Assembly (NCBI GenBank): GCA_016210045.1
Contig: JACQUX010000024.1
Coordinates: 124,001 to 188,000 of the forward strand
Origin: Deltaproteobacteria bacterium
Lineage (GTDB): Bacteria; UBA10199; GCA-002796325; JACPFF01
DNA length: 64,000 nt
Reading direction: 5' to 3'
Below, in pieces: positions 16,800 to 25,717 of the stretch (the stretch's first letter is position 1; every line of letters begins with the position of its first letter). The position numbers and the translations under genes are program-made. The notes under the pieces were generated by a model. That model was not told the DNA's origin, ran no database searches, and saw only the letters and a program-made list of their open reading frames with translations.

Positions 16800-18530
16800 T
16801 CATCCCAACCACTCCTCAACTTCGCGCAACTGAAACGGGAGGCCGCCGGCGCGGCCGAGGCGGCGGGCGGATGTGTCGATTGCGCCCAATGCGCGGAGGT
16901 GATGATGGAGTTGGCCTTGGTAGTTCATCTCGACCACACTCACCTGCTGGCGTCCGTGCAGGAAGGCCCGCAACGCGTCGATCGGGAACGGGTGGAGGAT
17001 TTCCGGAACGAACAGCGCGGTGTCGGGATGGGTCGCGACATATTGTCGGACGACGCCGGCACTGCTCCCCCACGCGATCACCGCGCGCGGAGCGGTCGTG
17101 CGCCCGTAGCTGGAGCACCACGCGGCGCTCACTTTCGCGACCGCGGCCAATTTGGCGAAGCGTTTGCGGCTCATGGTTTGGTGTAACGCGCCGTCCGACG
17201 ACGGCGTTCCGCGTTCGGTGTGTTCGATGCCGGCGATGCTGTGCATCCCGCCGGGTGTGCCGGGGATCGCGCACGCGCTGACGCCGTCGGCGCATTCCAG
17301 GTCTTGGAGATTAAAGCGCAGAAACGACTCGCCGGGCGCGGGTTGCGCGGTGCGGCGCGTGCCGCGCGGCAATGCGTCCGTGCTCACCGGATCGATGATC
17401 TCGGAACGCTGCGCGATGCTCGCGTCGGACAGGACCAGGACCGGGAGTTGATACGTTTCCGCGCAATAGAACGCGCGGAACATCGTGGGATAGCAATGCG
17501 TGACATCGGTCGGGGCCAACACCACGCGCGGGAAATCGCCGTGACCACCGTACACCGCGTGCCACAAGTCCGATTGTTCCGTCTGCGATGGAATGCCGGT
17601 CGACGGACCGGCGCGCTGGCAATTCACGATCACCAGCGGAATTTCGGCCATGCTGGAGAGCCCAAGCAGCTCGCTCATTAACGACAGTCCGGGCCCGCTG
17701 GTGGCGGTCATCGCGGGCACGCCACCGTAACTGGCGCCGATCACCATCCCCAGCGCGGCCATTTCATCTTCCGCTTGCACTAAACGTCCGCCGACGGTCG
17801 GGAGCAAATCGGTCATTTCTTCCAAAACCTCCGATGACGGCGTGATCGGATAGCCGGCGTAAAAGCGACATCCGGCAGCAACCGCCGCGCGCGCGCAGGC
17901 CTCGTTGCCGCTGAGCACACTGCGCGGCGCCGTGTGCTCCGCCGGACGCGGCGCCCGCCACGGCAACGTAATGGCCTCGAGTTCCCGATAGCCCAATTCC
18001 AATGCCCGCAAATTCGTCGAGATGACGCCCGAACTCTTATGGCCGAACACTTCTTCGACGCACGCCTGCCCGATCGCCAGGTCCCATCCCAGCGTCCGGA
18101 GCAATACGCCATACAGCAGCACGTTCTTCGTCAGTTCCGGTAATCCGGCGCGTTCCAAAAGAGCGCCGAAGTCGATCGCGACTTTCGGGCCACCGGCGGC
18201 TTGCAACAGCTCCGGCATCGGCTGCGTCTCTTGCCCGTGGAGAATCGCGCTGTGTGTGGTCACATCGAGTTCGCGCACGAAACGCGCTACGTCGGCGAAA
18301 CGGAAACAGACGACGAGGTCTTTGGTCCGCCCCACCACGCCGATCGGCTCTCGACCGATCGTCACGTGCGCGGCCGATTCGCCGCCGCGGATCTGCGGGC
18401 CGTAACTCTGCGTCATCATCCCATAGAGTCCGATCCGCGCCGCGGTGCGGATCAGCATCGCGGCGGTCGCCATCACGCCATCACCGCCGCTCCCGATCAG
18501 CGCCAAATGGATTTCGTGTTCCGTGTTCAT
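16800..18530 (-). CDS. korA: 2-oxoacid:ferredoxin oxidoreductase, fused gamma-alpha subunit (KorA-type)
   Basis: 576 residues. The gamma domain comes first (GSGGDGVMATAAML near residue 12, then SYGPQIRGGESAAHV), followed from about residue 200 by the alpha domain (GYPITPSSEVLEEM, then ATSGPGLSLMSELLG). Fusion in this order is known for 2-oxoglutarate:ferredoxin oxidoreductases. I chose ATG 18528-18530 because AAAGGAG lies about 9 bases upstream and the gamma domain begins at once. It overlaps the stop of rnfB by 4 bases, tying this enzyme to Rnf. Confidence 0.92.
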   Translation of the reverse strand: MNTEHEIHLALIGSGGDGVMATAAMLIRTAARIGLYGMMTQSYGPQIRGGESAAHVTIGREPIGVVGRTKDLVVCFRFADVARFVRELDVTTHSAILHGQETQPMPELLQAAGGPKVAIDFGALLERAGLPELTKNVLLYGVLLRTLGWDLAIGQACVEEVFGHKSSGVISTNLRALELGYRELEAITLPWRAPRPAEHTAPRSVLSGNEACARAAVAAGCRFYAGYPITPSSEVLEEMTDLLPTVGGRLVQAEDEMAALGMVIGASYGGVPAMTATSGPGLSLMSELLGLSSMAEIPLVIVNCQRAGPSTGIPSQTEQSDLWHAVYGGHGDFPRVVLAPTDVTHCYPTMFRAFYCAETYQLPVLVLSDASIAQRSEIIDPVSTDALPRGTRRTAQPAPGESFLRFNLQDLECADGVSACAIPGTPGGMHSIAGIEHTERGTPSSDGALHQTMSRKRFAKLAAVAKVSAAWCSSYGRTTAPRAVIAWGSSAGVVRQYVATHPDTALFVPEILHPFPIDALRAFLHGRQQVSVVEMNYQGQLHHHLRALGAIDTSARRLGRAGGLPFQLREVEEWLG

Positions 18531-19402
18531 ACCAGTTGCTCCTTTGCTGACACTGGCGGATGCGCCAGCTCTTCCGGTACCGGCCAACTGCCGGGCCGAT
18601 GCAAGACATACGTCGGACAGATATCCACGCAGGCCTCATTGCACGAGGGACCATAGGCCACACACGCGGCATGGTCGATCTGGATGGTGGTTCCATCCCA
18701 GGTGATCGCCTGTGCGGGACACGCGCCGACACACTTTTGGCATGTTGTACAACCGACCATGCACTTCGCGCGCACGGCAGAAACCTTTTCGCGCGCTACG
18801 CACGCCAATTCCACACGATGCACGCGCGGATACAATTCCAAAATTTTCTTCGGACACGCCGGCACGCAAAGGCCGCATCCGGTACATTGGGCGGCATCGA
18901 TCTGCACGATCCCCCACGGTCCGATGCGCATCGCGTCGAACGGGCAGGCGCGCACGCAATCGCCTAAGCCCACACACCCATTTTTGCACATGCGTGGACC
19001 GCCGAACGTCAGCGTGGCTGCGGCACAGCTGCGAATGCCGAGATACGCGGCTTGGTCGCGCACATACGCGGTCGTCCCATGACAGCGGAGCACTGCTAAG
19101 CGGGCCTCGACCACGCCCGCCGCCTTCCCGGTCAGCCGCGCCACTTCCGCCGCCGTTGCCGCACCACCCGGCACACAGAGCGTCGGCGCGGTCTTCGCCT
19201 CTTCGGCCACGGCTTCAGCATACGCGTCGCAGCCGGCAAAACCGCACGCGCCGCAGTTCGCGGAGGGGAGCAAGCCGCGCACACCCTCCACGACCGGATT
19301 CGACGGCACATAAAACCGACGGGCCGTGGCGGCGAGGGCAAAGCCGAAGAAGATCCCCAATAACGAGAAGACCACCACACCCCAAATGACGACCGGCATC
19401 AT
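18527..19402 (-). CDS. rnfB: Electron transport complex subunit RnfB-like iron-sulfur protein
   Basis: 291 residues. An N-terminal membrane helix is followed by the RnfB-type cluster site NCGACGFAGCDAY with a fourth Cys near residue 76, and then several CxxCxxCxxxCP ferredoxin clusters. RnfB takes electrons from ferredoxin and passes them to the membrane Rnf subunits. It is separated from rnfA by 475 bases of palindromic elements and joined by a 4-base overlap to korA. ATG at 19402 or 19399 are both possible after GGAGGGG. Confidence 0.9.
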   Translation of the reverse strand: MMPVVIWGVVVFSLLGIFFGFALAATARRFYVPSNPVVEGVRGLLPSANCGACGFAGCDAYAEAVAEEAKTAPTLCVPGGAATAAEVARLTGKAAGVVEARLAVLRCHGTTAYVRDQAAYLGIRSCAAATLTFGGPRMCKNGCVGLGDCVRACPFDAMRIGPWGIVQIDAAQCTGCGLCVPACPKKILELYPRVHRVELACVAREKVSAVRAKCMVGCTTCQKCVGACPAQAITWDGTTIQIDHAACVAYGPSCNEACVDICPTYVLHRPGSWPVPEELAHPPVSAKEQLV

Positions 19403-19438
19403 AGCCCCTCCGTCGCGGTGGGGTGCTTATGCACGATG

Positions 19439-19590
19439 GGCCGGAGCTGCGGACCGGGGGCCTCCAGGGTACGCGGTCGACTCGCCATCGAGGCGAGTCG
19501 CCGCTCGCCCTCGCCGATTTCGTCATAAGATTCCGCAAGGAGAAATCGGCTGCGAGAGCCCCTGGAGGCCCCCGGTCCGCAGCTCCGGCC
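19439..19590. repeat. Palindromic element P2 between rnfA and rnfB
   Basis: A perfect 31-bp inverted repeat (19439-19469 and 19560-19590) encloses 90 bases. Two internal hairpins (about GTCGACTCGCC with GGCGAGTCGCC, and CCGATTT with AAATCGG) are joined by GCTCGCCCTCG. The layout matches P1 at 16511 while the stem sequences differ. Confidence 0.85.
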
Positions 19591-19690
19591 GAAGTTCAAT
19601 CGTACCTGGGGGACTTCTCTCCGATGTAGCCACTCTCCCGTCGGGTAGAGCTCGTGGTTCCCGGTTGGGATTCTTGAAACTGCAGAACGA

Positions 19691-19803
19691 GCGCCACAGG
19701 GGCCCCGCGTCGCAGGCCGCTGGGATAGGGGGGACCCGCTGTTGCGGGGGGGAAGGGTTGGCCCTTCCCTCCTGCGGCCTGCGGCGCGGGGCCCCTGTGG
19801 CGC
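19691..19803. repeat. Palindromic element P3 between rnfA and rnfB
   Basis: 30-bp arms (19691-19720 and 19774-19803) pair with one mismatch, which is a G-U pair. Inside lie two small hairpins, one of the GGAAGGG...CCCTTCC type. The remaining bases to 19877 show no gene. Confidence 0.8.
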
Positions 19804-19877
19804 GCCCCCGCCCCTGATACAACGCAGCTGCACAACAGATATTGGGGTACTATTCGAAGTGGGCATCAGTTCCATAT

Positions 19878-20705
19878 TTAGACCTGCAATCCCGAGAAGC
19901 CTAAAAATGCGAGGGCAAAGAGTCCGGCTAAAATGAATGCGATCGGCATCCCGCGGAAGATCGCCGGGACCGGTGCTAAATCGGCTCGTTCCCGCGCGCA
20001 ACTCATCAGGAAGAGCGCTAACGCAAACCCCAGCCCGCTCCCCAACGCCAACGCCAACGACGGCCACAAGCCGCTATTCGCCATCGCGTTCAGCAGCGGC
20101 ACCGCGAGAATGATGCAATTGGTCGTGATCAGCACGACGTAGATGCCGAATTTCTTGTGCAAGCCACGATGGACCTTTTTCATGATGGTATCGACTAATT
20201 GCACTAAACACGCGACGATCCCGATGAAGATGATGATTTGCAAAAATCCCAGATGGAACGTCCGCAATGCGAAGCGATCCACCAGCCACGCCAACAGTCC
20301 GGAGCAGAGGCCGACGAGCGTGAACGTCACGCCCATCCCGAGCGCCGTCTCGCGCTTGCGACTGACGCCGAAAAAGACACACAGACCAAGATAGCGCGTG
20401 AAGACGAAATTTTGCACCAACGCGGCGGCGAGGATCACACTCAGCACGGTGCTCAGCAACGACGGAGCCAATTCCCACTGGCGATGTTGCGCCAGATCGA
20501 CGAGCTGATAACTGCCCCGCGTATCCAGCGTGGCCTCGGTCGTCAGCCGCCACGTCGTGGCACTCTCCCCCGGCTCCACGCTAGTCAGCACCAGCGGGAT
20601 GTCCGGATCGCGCGTCGCCGTCAGCCGCAAATCCTCCACATGCGGCGGCGTCACCGTTGTGAGGACAATATGGTGCGCATCCAGAATATGGATCGGATCA
20701 ACCAT
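19878..20705 (-). CDS. rnfA: Electron transport complex subunit RnfA with an extra N-terminal domain
   Basis: 275 residues, against about 190-195 for normal RnfA. The RnfA part begins near residue 82 (LLSTVLSVILAAALVQNF, then FTRYLGLCVFFG) and has six helices including TTNCIILAVPLLNA. The first 80 residues are hydrophilic, with alternating polar and beta-branched residues like a small beta-sandwich, and contain no membrane helix. The long start at 20705 overlaps rnfE by 8 bases, as other genes here do. RnfA and RnfE form the ion-translocating core with a membrane [2Fe-2S] site. Confidence 0.88.
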   Translation of the reverse strand: MVDPIHILDAHHIVLTTVTPPHVEDLRLTATRDPDIPLVLTSVEPGESATTWRLTTEATLDTRGSYQLVDLAQHRQWELAPSLLSTVLSVILAAALVQNFVFTRYLGLCVFFGVSRKRETALGMGVTFTLVGLCSGLLAWLVDRFALRTFHLGFLQIIIFIGIVACLVQLVDTIMKKVHRGLHKKFGIYVVLITTNCIILAVPLLNAMANSGLWPSLALALGSGLGFALALFLMSCARERADLAPVPAIFRGMPIAFILAGLFALAFLGFSGLQV

Positions 20706-21414
20706 GCGCGCCGCCTCCGCCCGGCAACTTCCCGTTTCCCCAACGGCAATCGATCCAATTCATCGCCGCCATTAATAAGCCGATCATGAAAAATCCGCCG
20801 GCGGGCAGGATGAAGAACAGCAGCGGCCGTTCGCTAACCAGCGGAATCCCCCAAATCGCGCCGCTCCCCAAGACTTCGCGCAACGCGCCGATTAAGACCA
20901 TCGCGAATGCGAAGCCGAGCCCCATGCCGCAGCCATCGACGACCGACGGGAGCAACGGAAACTTGGAGGCGAAGACCTCGAGGCGCGAGATGATGATCGC
21001 AAACGCGACAATTAATTTAATGTAGAGACCAATTTCGGCATACACGGTCGGCGCCAATGCGGCGCAGCCTAAGTCGATCACGGTGACCCACAGCGCAATG
21101 ATGATGGTGTAGACGGGGATTCGGACCTTGTCGTGGATCACGCTGCGGAACACCGTGACGGTCAGACTCGACAAGACTTGCACGGCCAACACCGCCAACC
21201 CCATCAGCAAGCCGTTCTTGGTCGACGTCGTCACCGCCACGGCAGGGCACAAACTGAGGGCCAGCCGAAAAACCGGATTTTCCGCGAAAAATCCGCGCCA
21301 CAAGAGTTGCCGCCATGAGTGCCCCCCGCCGATCGCGGCGGGGGATCCACTCCCCTCTCCCTTTGGGGAGAGGGATGGGTGAGGGGGAGGGATGACCCGA
21401 TCAGTGGATGTCAT
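20698..21414 (-). CDS. rnfE: Electron transport complex subunit RnfE (repeat-derived N-terminus)
   Basis: 238 residues. The RnfE part starts near residue 34 (WRQLLWRGFFAENPVF) and carries CPAVAVTTS and the helix pattern of the RnfE/NqrD family. Residues 9-25 (PPPHPSLSPKGEG...) are the translation of a common palindromic repeat. Some start near residue 33 may have been original, but no ATG remains there. The stop overlaps rnfA. Confidence 0.9.
   Translation of the reverse strand: MTSTDRVIPPPHPSLSPKGEGSGSPAAIGGGHSWRQLLWRGFFAENPVFRLALSLCPAVAVTTSTKNGLLMGLAVLAVQVLSSLTVTVFRSVIHDKVRIPVYTIIIALWVTVIDLGCAALAPTVYAEIGLYIKLIVAFAIIISRLEVFASKFPLLPSVVDGCGMGLGFAFAMVLIGALREVLGSGAIWGIPLVSERPLLFFILPAGGFFMIGLLMAAMNWIDCRWGNGKLPGGGGAHG
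21320..21392. repeat. Palindromic repeat inside the 5' end of rnfE
   Basis: Two adjacent GC-rich hairpins: CCCCCGCC-GATC-GGCGGGGG-like at 21322-21344, and CTCTCCC-TTTGG-GGAGAG with flanks at 21345-21392. It is read in frame as PHPSLSPKGEG, a peptide well known from repeats in many bacterial genomes. Confidence 0.75.
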
Positions 21415-21416
21415 AT

Positions 21417-22283
21417 TTATTCCTCCCCCGCGCGTTCCAAAATGCTGAGTCGATGCTGCAAGTGTGCGACGGCCCGTTTGACACCATCAGTCAGCGCGCG
21501 GCTGCTGATCGTCGCACCGGTGACGGCATAGATCGGACGATCCCCATCCGCCGCCAGTGCGGCCGCGTGTTGAGTGCGCCACACGTCGAAGGCAACCCCG
21601 TCGCGCGCCCGCACTACGGTCAACCACTCTGGCGGAATCGGATCTTTCACGACGCGCAACGCCGCCACGCCCTCGCGGGATCGTCCCGCAAACTGGTGCT
21701 TAAACCCGGGCCGGACGATCTCGGCGCCGAGTCCCGGATCCTCTTCATGCGCCACGACTTCCACGGCACGCACGGTAAAATCCGCCGTCAACGCGACAAA
21801 AAACCGGATGGGACTCTTGAACCCTTGCTGCACTTCTTCGGTGACATAACCAGCGATGGCCCCTTCCAACCCATGACCGATAAAAAAACGTCCCACGGAT
21901 TCGGCCCCGGGGAAATGCTCCACCACCCACGCGTCGAGTTGATCGCCGGTCACCGACGCCAACGTCTCCGAACGCGGCGTCCGGTCGATGACCGCTCCCT
22001 CCACCGTGACACGGAACAGCTCGCGTTCCGTGAGATATCCAACCATGGAATCTCCACTCCGCCACAGATAGCGCCGAATTTCCGTGACCGCCGCCTCTGC
22101 GCCGAGATCGAGCAATTGCCGCACGACCGCCGCTTCGCGCGTCGCGCGCTGCACGCGCGTGATCGGCTCCGTCACGGCATAGACGAGTCCGAGAATGAGC
22201 GCCGCCAGCAGACACGTCACCGTGAGGCATCGAGTGATCCGCCACATCTCACGTGTATTAATGATCGACGGTTGACTGCTCAC
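21417..22283 (-). CDS. rnfG: Electron transport complex subunit RnfG (covalent FMN protein)
   Basis: 288 residues with one N-terminal helix (about 15-35) and a periplasmic FMN-binding domain. The flavinylation motif is AVTGATISSRAL near residue 255, where Thr is the expected FMN attachment site made by ApbE, encoded upstream in the same operon. RnfG passes electrons between RnfD and the rest of the complex. It lies 2 bases from rnfE. Confidence 0.92.
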   Translation of the reverse strand: MSSQPSIINTREMWRITRCLTVTCLLAALILGLVYAVTEPITRVQRATREAAVVRQLLDLGAEAAVTEIRRYLWRSGDSMVGYLTERELFRVTVEGAVIDRTPRSETLASVTGDQLDAWVVEHFPGAESVGRFFIGHGLEGAIAGYVTEEVQQGFKSPIRFFVALTADFTVRAVEVVAHEEDPGLGAEIVRPGFKHQFAGRSREGVAALRVVKDPIPPEWLTVVRARDGVAFDVWRTQHAAALAADGDRPIYAVTGATISSRALTDGVKRAVAHLQHRLSILERAGEE

Positions 22284-22286
22284 GAC

Positions 22287-23267
22287 TCACACTCCTATTG
22301 CTTCTGGCGCCACGCGCTTCGGGCGGAACCATTGATTCAGCGCGGGCGTGACAGCGTTCCACAGCAAGATCGCGTAACAGATTCCTTCCGGATATCCACC
22401 CCAGATGCGAATGATGCCGGTGAGCGCGCCGATTCCAAGTCCGAAAATGATTTGCGCCCGCGGCAACAACGGCGCGGTAACGTAATCGGTCGCCATATAG
22501 AACGCACCGAACCAGAGCCCGCCGGTCAGGAGATGAAACAACGGCACGTCGGAGGCCAACGCGACCAAGCCTGTGCCGACCAGCACGCTGAGCGGAATAT
22601 AGACGGAGAGAATTCGACGCCGCAGCAACACCGCCGCGCCGAGCGCCACTAACACGACGGAAACTTCGCCGATCGACCCTGCCCGGAACCCTAGCAGCAA
22701 CTGCCCGTAATACGCGGGCCCTAACCCAAGCAGCTCCGCCGCGCGCGCCACGCCTTCCAATTTCAGCACTGTGAGCGGACTGGCCGTGGTGACGGCATCC
22801 GCCGCCCACCACACCCCAGGCCGCGGCGCGAGCCAGGTCGTGGTCATCGCGAGCGGAAAACAGGCCATCAGAAACGCGCGCGCGACCAGCGCCGGATTGA
22901 AAATATTGTAGCCGAGCCCGCCGAACAGCATCTTCGCGAACACAATCCCCATGAACCCACCAATGGCCGGCATCCAGAGCGGCAGTCCCGGCGACAGCGT
23001 CCCCACCAATAAGACACCGGTCAACACCGCGCTCCCGTCCCGCAACGTTTGGCGTTGTTGCCGCAAGCGATTGACCAACCACTCGCCGAGATAGGCGCCG
23101 ACCACACCACTGGCGGTCAATCCCAGAACGCGGACGCCGAACAGATACGTAGCCCACAAATACGCGGGCAGCAGCGAAAGCGTCACCCACCACATGATGG
23201 CGCGCGTCGTCTGTCCCGCGTGCACATGCGGACCCGGGGCCAAGCGGAGTCCGGGCGTTTCAGCCAT
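22287..23267 (-). CDS. rnfD: Electron transport complex subunit RnfD
   Basis: 326 residues, about ten helices, with FNPALVARAFL and GGLGYNIFNPA as in RnfD/NqrB. The usual flavin attachment motif SGAT is replaced by TTAS in DAVTTASPLT. I chose ATG 23265-23267 (MAETPGLRLAPGPH), which overlaps the end of rnfC by 8 bases; the longer frame upstream is an rnfC shadow. Confidence 0.9.
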   Translation of the reverse strand: MAETPGLRLAPGPHVHAGQTTRAIMWWVTLSLLPAYLWATYLFGVRVLGLTASGVVGAYLGEWLVNRLRQQRQTLRDGSAVLTGVLLVGTLSPGLPLWMPAIGGFMGIVFAKMLFGGLGYNIFNPALVARAFLMACFPLAMTTTWLAPRPGVWWAADAVTTASPLTVLKLEGVARAAELLGLGPAYYGQLLLGFRAGSIGEVSVVLVALGAAVLLRRRILSVYIPLSVLVGTGLVALASDVPLFHLLTGGLWFGAFYMATDYVTAPLLPRAQIIFGLGIGALTGIIRIWGGYPEGICYAILLWNAVTPALNQWFRPKRVAPEAIGV

Positions 23268-24642
23268 GGACCACCCCCGGCCGCACACCGAGCCCGATCG
23301 CACTCCCGGTCTGGAACGCCGCCTTCGCGATTTGGATAAATTGCACCAGCGGCCGCTCCGCCGGACAGACGTAAGCACAACAGCCGCATTCGAAACATTC
23401 CCGCGTCCCAAAACTTTCCGTTTCCAGCGCGCGGCCGGCCTCGGTGTAGATCGAAATTTGATTCGGTTCGAGTCCCAACGGGCAGGCATCGAGACACGCC
23501 GCACAGGAAATGCATGGCCCGTACGGTTCACGCTGCACATCGTCCACGCGGAGGAACAACAGCCCGCCGGTCCCTTTAATCACCGGCACATCGAGCCGCC
23601 CGAGCGCGCGTCCCATCATCGGACCACCGGCAATCACCATCGCCGTGCGAGCATCGAGTCCGCCGCAATGCGCGACGATATCCTGCACTAACGTCCCGAT
23701 CGGCACACGTAAGTTCATCGGATGACCGATCCCAGGCCCTGTCACCGTCAGCACCCGATCCAACAGCGGCTGTTGATAGCGAACGGCCTGATAACACGCG
23801 ATCGCCGTGGCCACGTTTTGCACCAAGACACCGACTTGCAGCGGCAGTCCACGCGCCGGAATCCGCCGACCCGTCAGCGCCTCGACCAATTGCCGCTCCG
23901 CCCCTTGCGGATAGCGGGTACGGCATAACAACACATCCGGTGCCGGCGAGAGCGACAACTGCTCCACTGCGGCCTGCAACACTACCGCGGCGTCCGACTT
24001 GTTGTCCTCGACGCCGATCACGACCCGTTGCGCGCCGATGATCTGCGCCAGCAACCACGCGCCGCGCAACACGTCCTTCGGGCTCTCCAACATCAGACGG
24101 TGATCACTGGTGAGATAGGGCTCGCACTCCGCGCCGTTCAGCACCACCGTATCGACGCGGACTCCATCCGGAAGCCGCAATTTCCGATATGTCGGAAACG
24201 CGGCACCGCCCAATCCCACGATCCCAGCCGCTTCGATGCGCGCCAACATAACATCGCGCGGCAATGTGGCCCAGGCTGGATCATCAGTGCATTGCGGTGC
24301 AGCCGCGTTCGGATCGACTGTGATCACGATCGCCGGAGCCTCGGTCAACGTCGGATGCGGGCTCAGCGCCACGCGCGCCACCGTCCCGGTGACCGACGCA
24401 TGCACCGGCGCGCCGTTCGGCTCGGCCGTCGCAATCAGTTCGCCGCGTTGCACGACTTGTTTCCGCTTCACGATCGCCTGGGCCGGCGGGCCTAAGTGTT
24501 GCGCGAGCGGAATCGTGACTTCCGCAGGGATAAATGTGGTAATCGGCGTCTGTGCAGTCGCTTCTTTGTGCTCCTCGAGCGACACCCCGCCGCGAAGGAA
24601 TCGGCGCAGTTCGCCGCTGATCCCCGCTTCGTGCGTGCTCAT
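23260..24642 (-). CDS. rnfC: Electron transport complex subunit RnfC
   Basis: 460 residues. The flavin/NADH-binding motif GLGGAAFPTYRK lies near 146-157. Two [4Fe-4S] clusters follow (CISCAACLDACP near 388 and CFECGCCAYVCP near 427). RnfC is the NADH-side entry of the complex. It overlaps apbE by 4 bases at its start. Confidence 0.94.
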   Translation of the reverse strand: MSTHEAGISGELRRFLRGGVSLEEHKEATAQTPITTFIPAEVTIPLAQHLGPPAQAIVKRKQVVQRGELIATAEPNGAPVHASVTGTVARVALSPHPTLTEAPAIVITVDPNAAAPQCTDDPAWATLPRDVMLARIEAAGIVGLGGAAFPTYRKLRLPDGVRVDTVVLNGAECEPYLTSDHRLMLESPKDVLRGAWLLAQIIGAQRVVIGVEDNKSDAAVVLQAAVEQLSLSPAPDVLLCRTRYPQGAERQLVEALTGRRIPARGLPLQVGVLVQNVATAIACYQAVRYQQPLLDRVLTVTGPGIGHPMNLRVPIGTLVQDIVAHCGGLDARTAMVIAGGPMMGRALGRLDVPVIKGTGGLLFLRVDDVQREPYGPCISCAACLDACPLGLEPNQISIYTEAGRALETESFGTRECFECGCCAYVCPAERPLVQFIQIAKAAFQTGSAIGLGVRPGVVHG

Positions 24643-25679
24643 GTGGCATACCTATGGAAGTATATCGCTTGGGCCGGCGGTTTGACGCGCTGGCTTGGGG
24701 CCTCACCAAGCAGGTAGGTCGTCGTGCTCAAGGCATCAGCCATCGTGGCCGTCGCGGCTACGACCGTCGTGCTCAAATACGCATCCACCGGCGCGGCGCG
24801 CGTGGCATCGAAGAGATGTCCGATCCGCCGCCCATCCAGTACCACGGATTGTTCATAATTGCCGCTCGTCGCAACGCCCGCATCGCGCAGCGATAACCGT
24901 TCAAAACAGGAAGCCGCTTCGGTCCCAAACGGATTGCGAATGGCGACCCGCCAGCCGTCCGCCGCTTCGCTCGCGGCATCTTGCGGCACACCGAGCGCGT
25001 AAACATTTCCGCCCGCGTCGACCAAGCCATGTTCGACGCCGGCCGCACGCAACGCCGTGACGGCCCGATCGACCGCATAGCCTTTGCCGATGGACCCGAG
25101 ATCGATCCCCGCACCTTCCCTAGCCAAGCCGACTTCACGCCGCGACCCATCGATATTCAGATGTTGTAGCCCAACCGCATCCAACGCGCGTTGCACGGCG
25201 GCGTCGGAGGGATAGTGACGAGACGCCACGCGTCCAGACTGCTGCTGTGTGTAAAATCCGTACAACTGCATGATCGGTAAACACGTGACATCGTACGCGC
25301 CGCCACTCCATCCATGCACCGTTCGCGCGACGCCGAGAATGTCGAGCAGCATCGGATCGACCGGAACGGCCGCCCGCCCCGCCGCTTGATTGATGCCATT
25401 CAGATCGCTGTCCCGGCGATGCAGACTCATCACCCGATCGACGTGTTCGATCGCCGCAAACGCGGACCCGATGGCGGATTCCGCCTGACTCAGATCAGGA
25501 TGATGTACCGTGATGGTCACCACCGTCCCGAGTAACGGACGACTCTGACGAACCGCCGAAAAACTGGACCTAAGTCGTTCGCGGATTAGGCCAACACTCC
25601 CTAACGCCCCGGCGCACAAACTACCGGAAAGGACTCGGAGAAATTGACGCCGCGTCAGCGGCGATGAGTTCGATGTCAT
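24639..25679 (-). CDS. apbE: FAD:protein FMN transferase ApbE (Tat-type signal)
   Basis: 346 residues with an N-terminal twin-arginine motif TRRQFLR and hydrophobic core, placing it in the periplasm. The ApbE fold shows RPLLGTVVTITVHH, IDLGSIGKGYAVD and ATSGNYEQSVV. It attaches FMN to Thr or Ser in RnfG and RnfD, both downstream in this operon. It is the first gene of the operon and faces a divergent ferredoxin gene. Confidence 0.93.
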   Translation of the reverse strand: MTSNSSPLTRRQFLRVLSGSLCAGALGSVGLIRERLRSSFSAVRQSRPLLGTVVTITVHHPDLSQAESAIGSAFAAIEHVDRVMSLHRRDSDLNGINQAAGRAAVPVDPMLLDILGVARTVHGWSGGAYDVTCLPIMQLYGFYTQQQSGRVASRHYPSDAAVQRALDAVGLQHLNIDGSRREVGLAREGAGIDLGSIGKGYAVDRAVTALRAAGVEHGLVDAGGNVYALGVPQDAASEAADGWRVAIRNPFGTEAASCFERLSLRDAGVATSGNYEQSVVLDGRRIGHLFDATRAAPVDAYLSTTVVAATATMADALSTTTYLLGEAPSQRVKPPAQAIYFHRYAT

Positions 25680-25717
25680 GATGTCTCTAGGATTACCCCC
25701 CGCCCCCCGCCCGGCCT

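Noticed and set aside
15062-17281. Long plus-strand open frame of 739 codons
   Set aside because: It lies opposite korB, korA and the DUF4143 gene, has no family motifs and is a by-product of GC-rich coding on the other strand.
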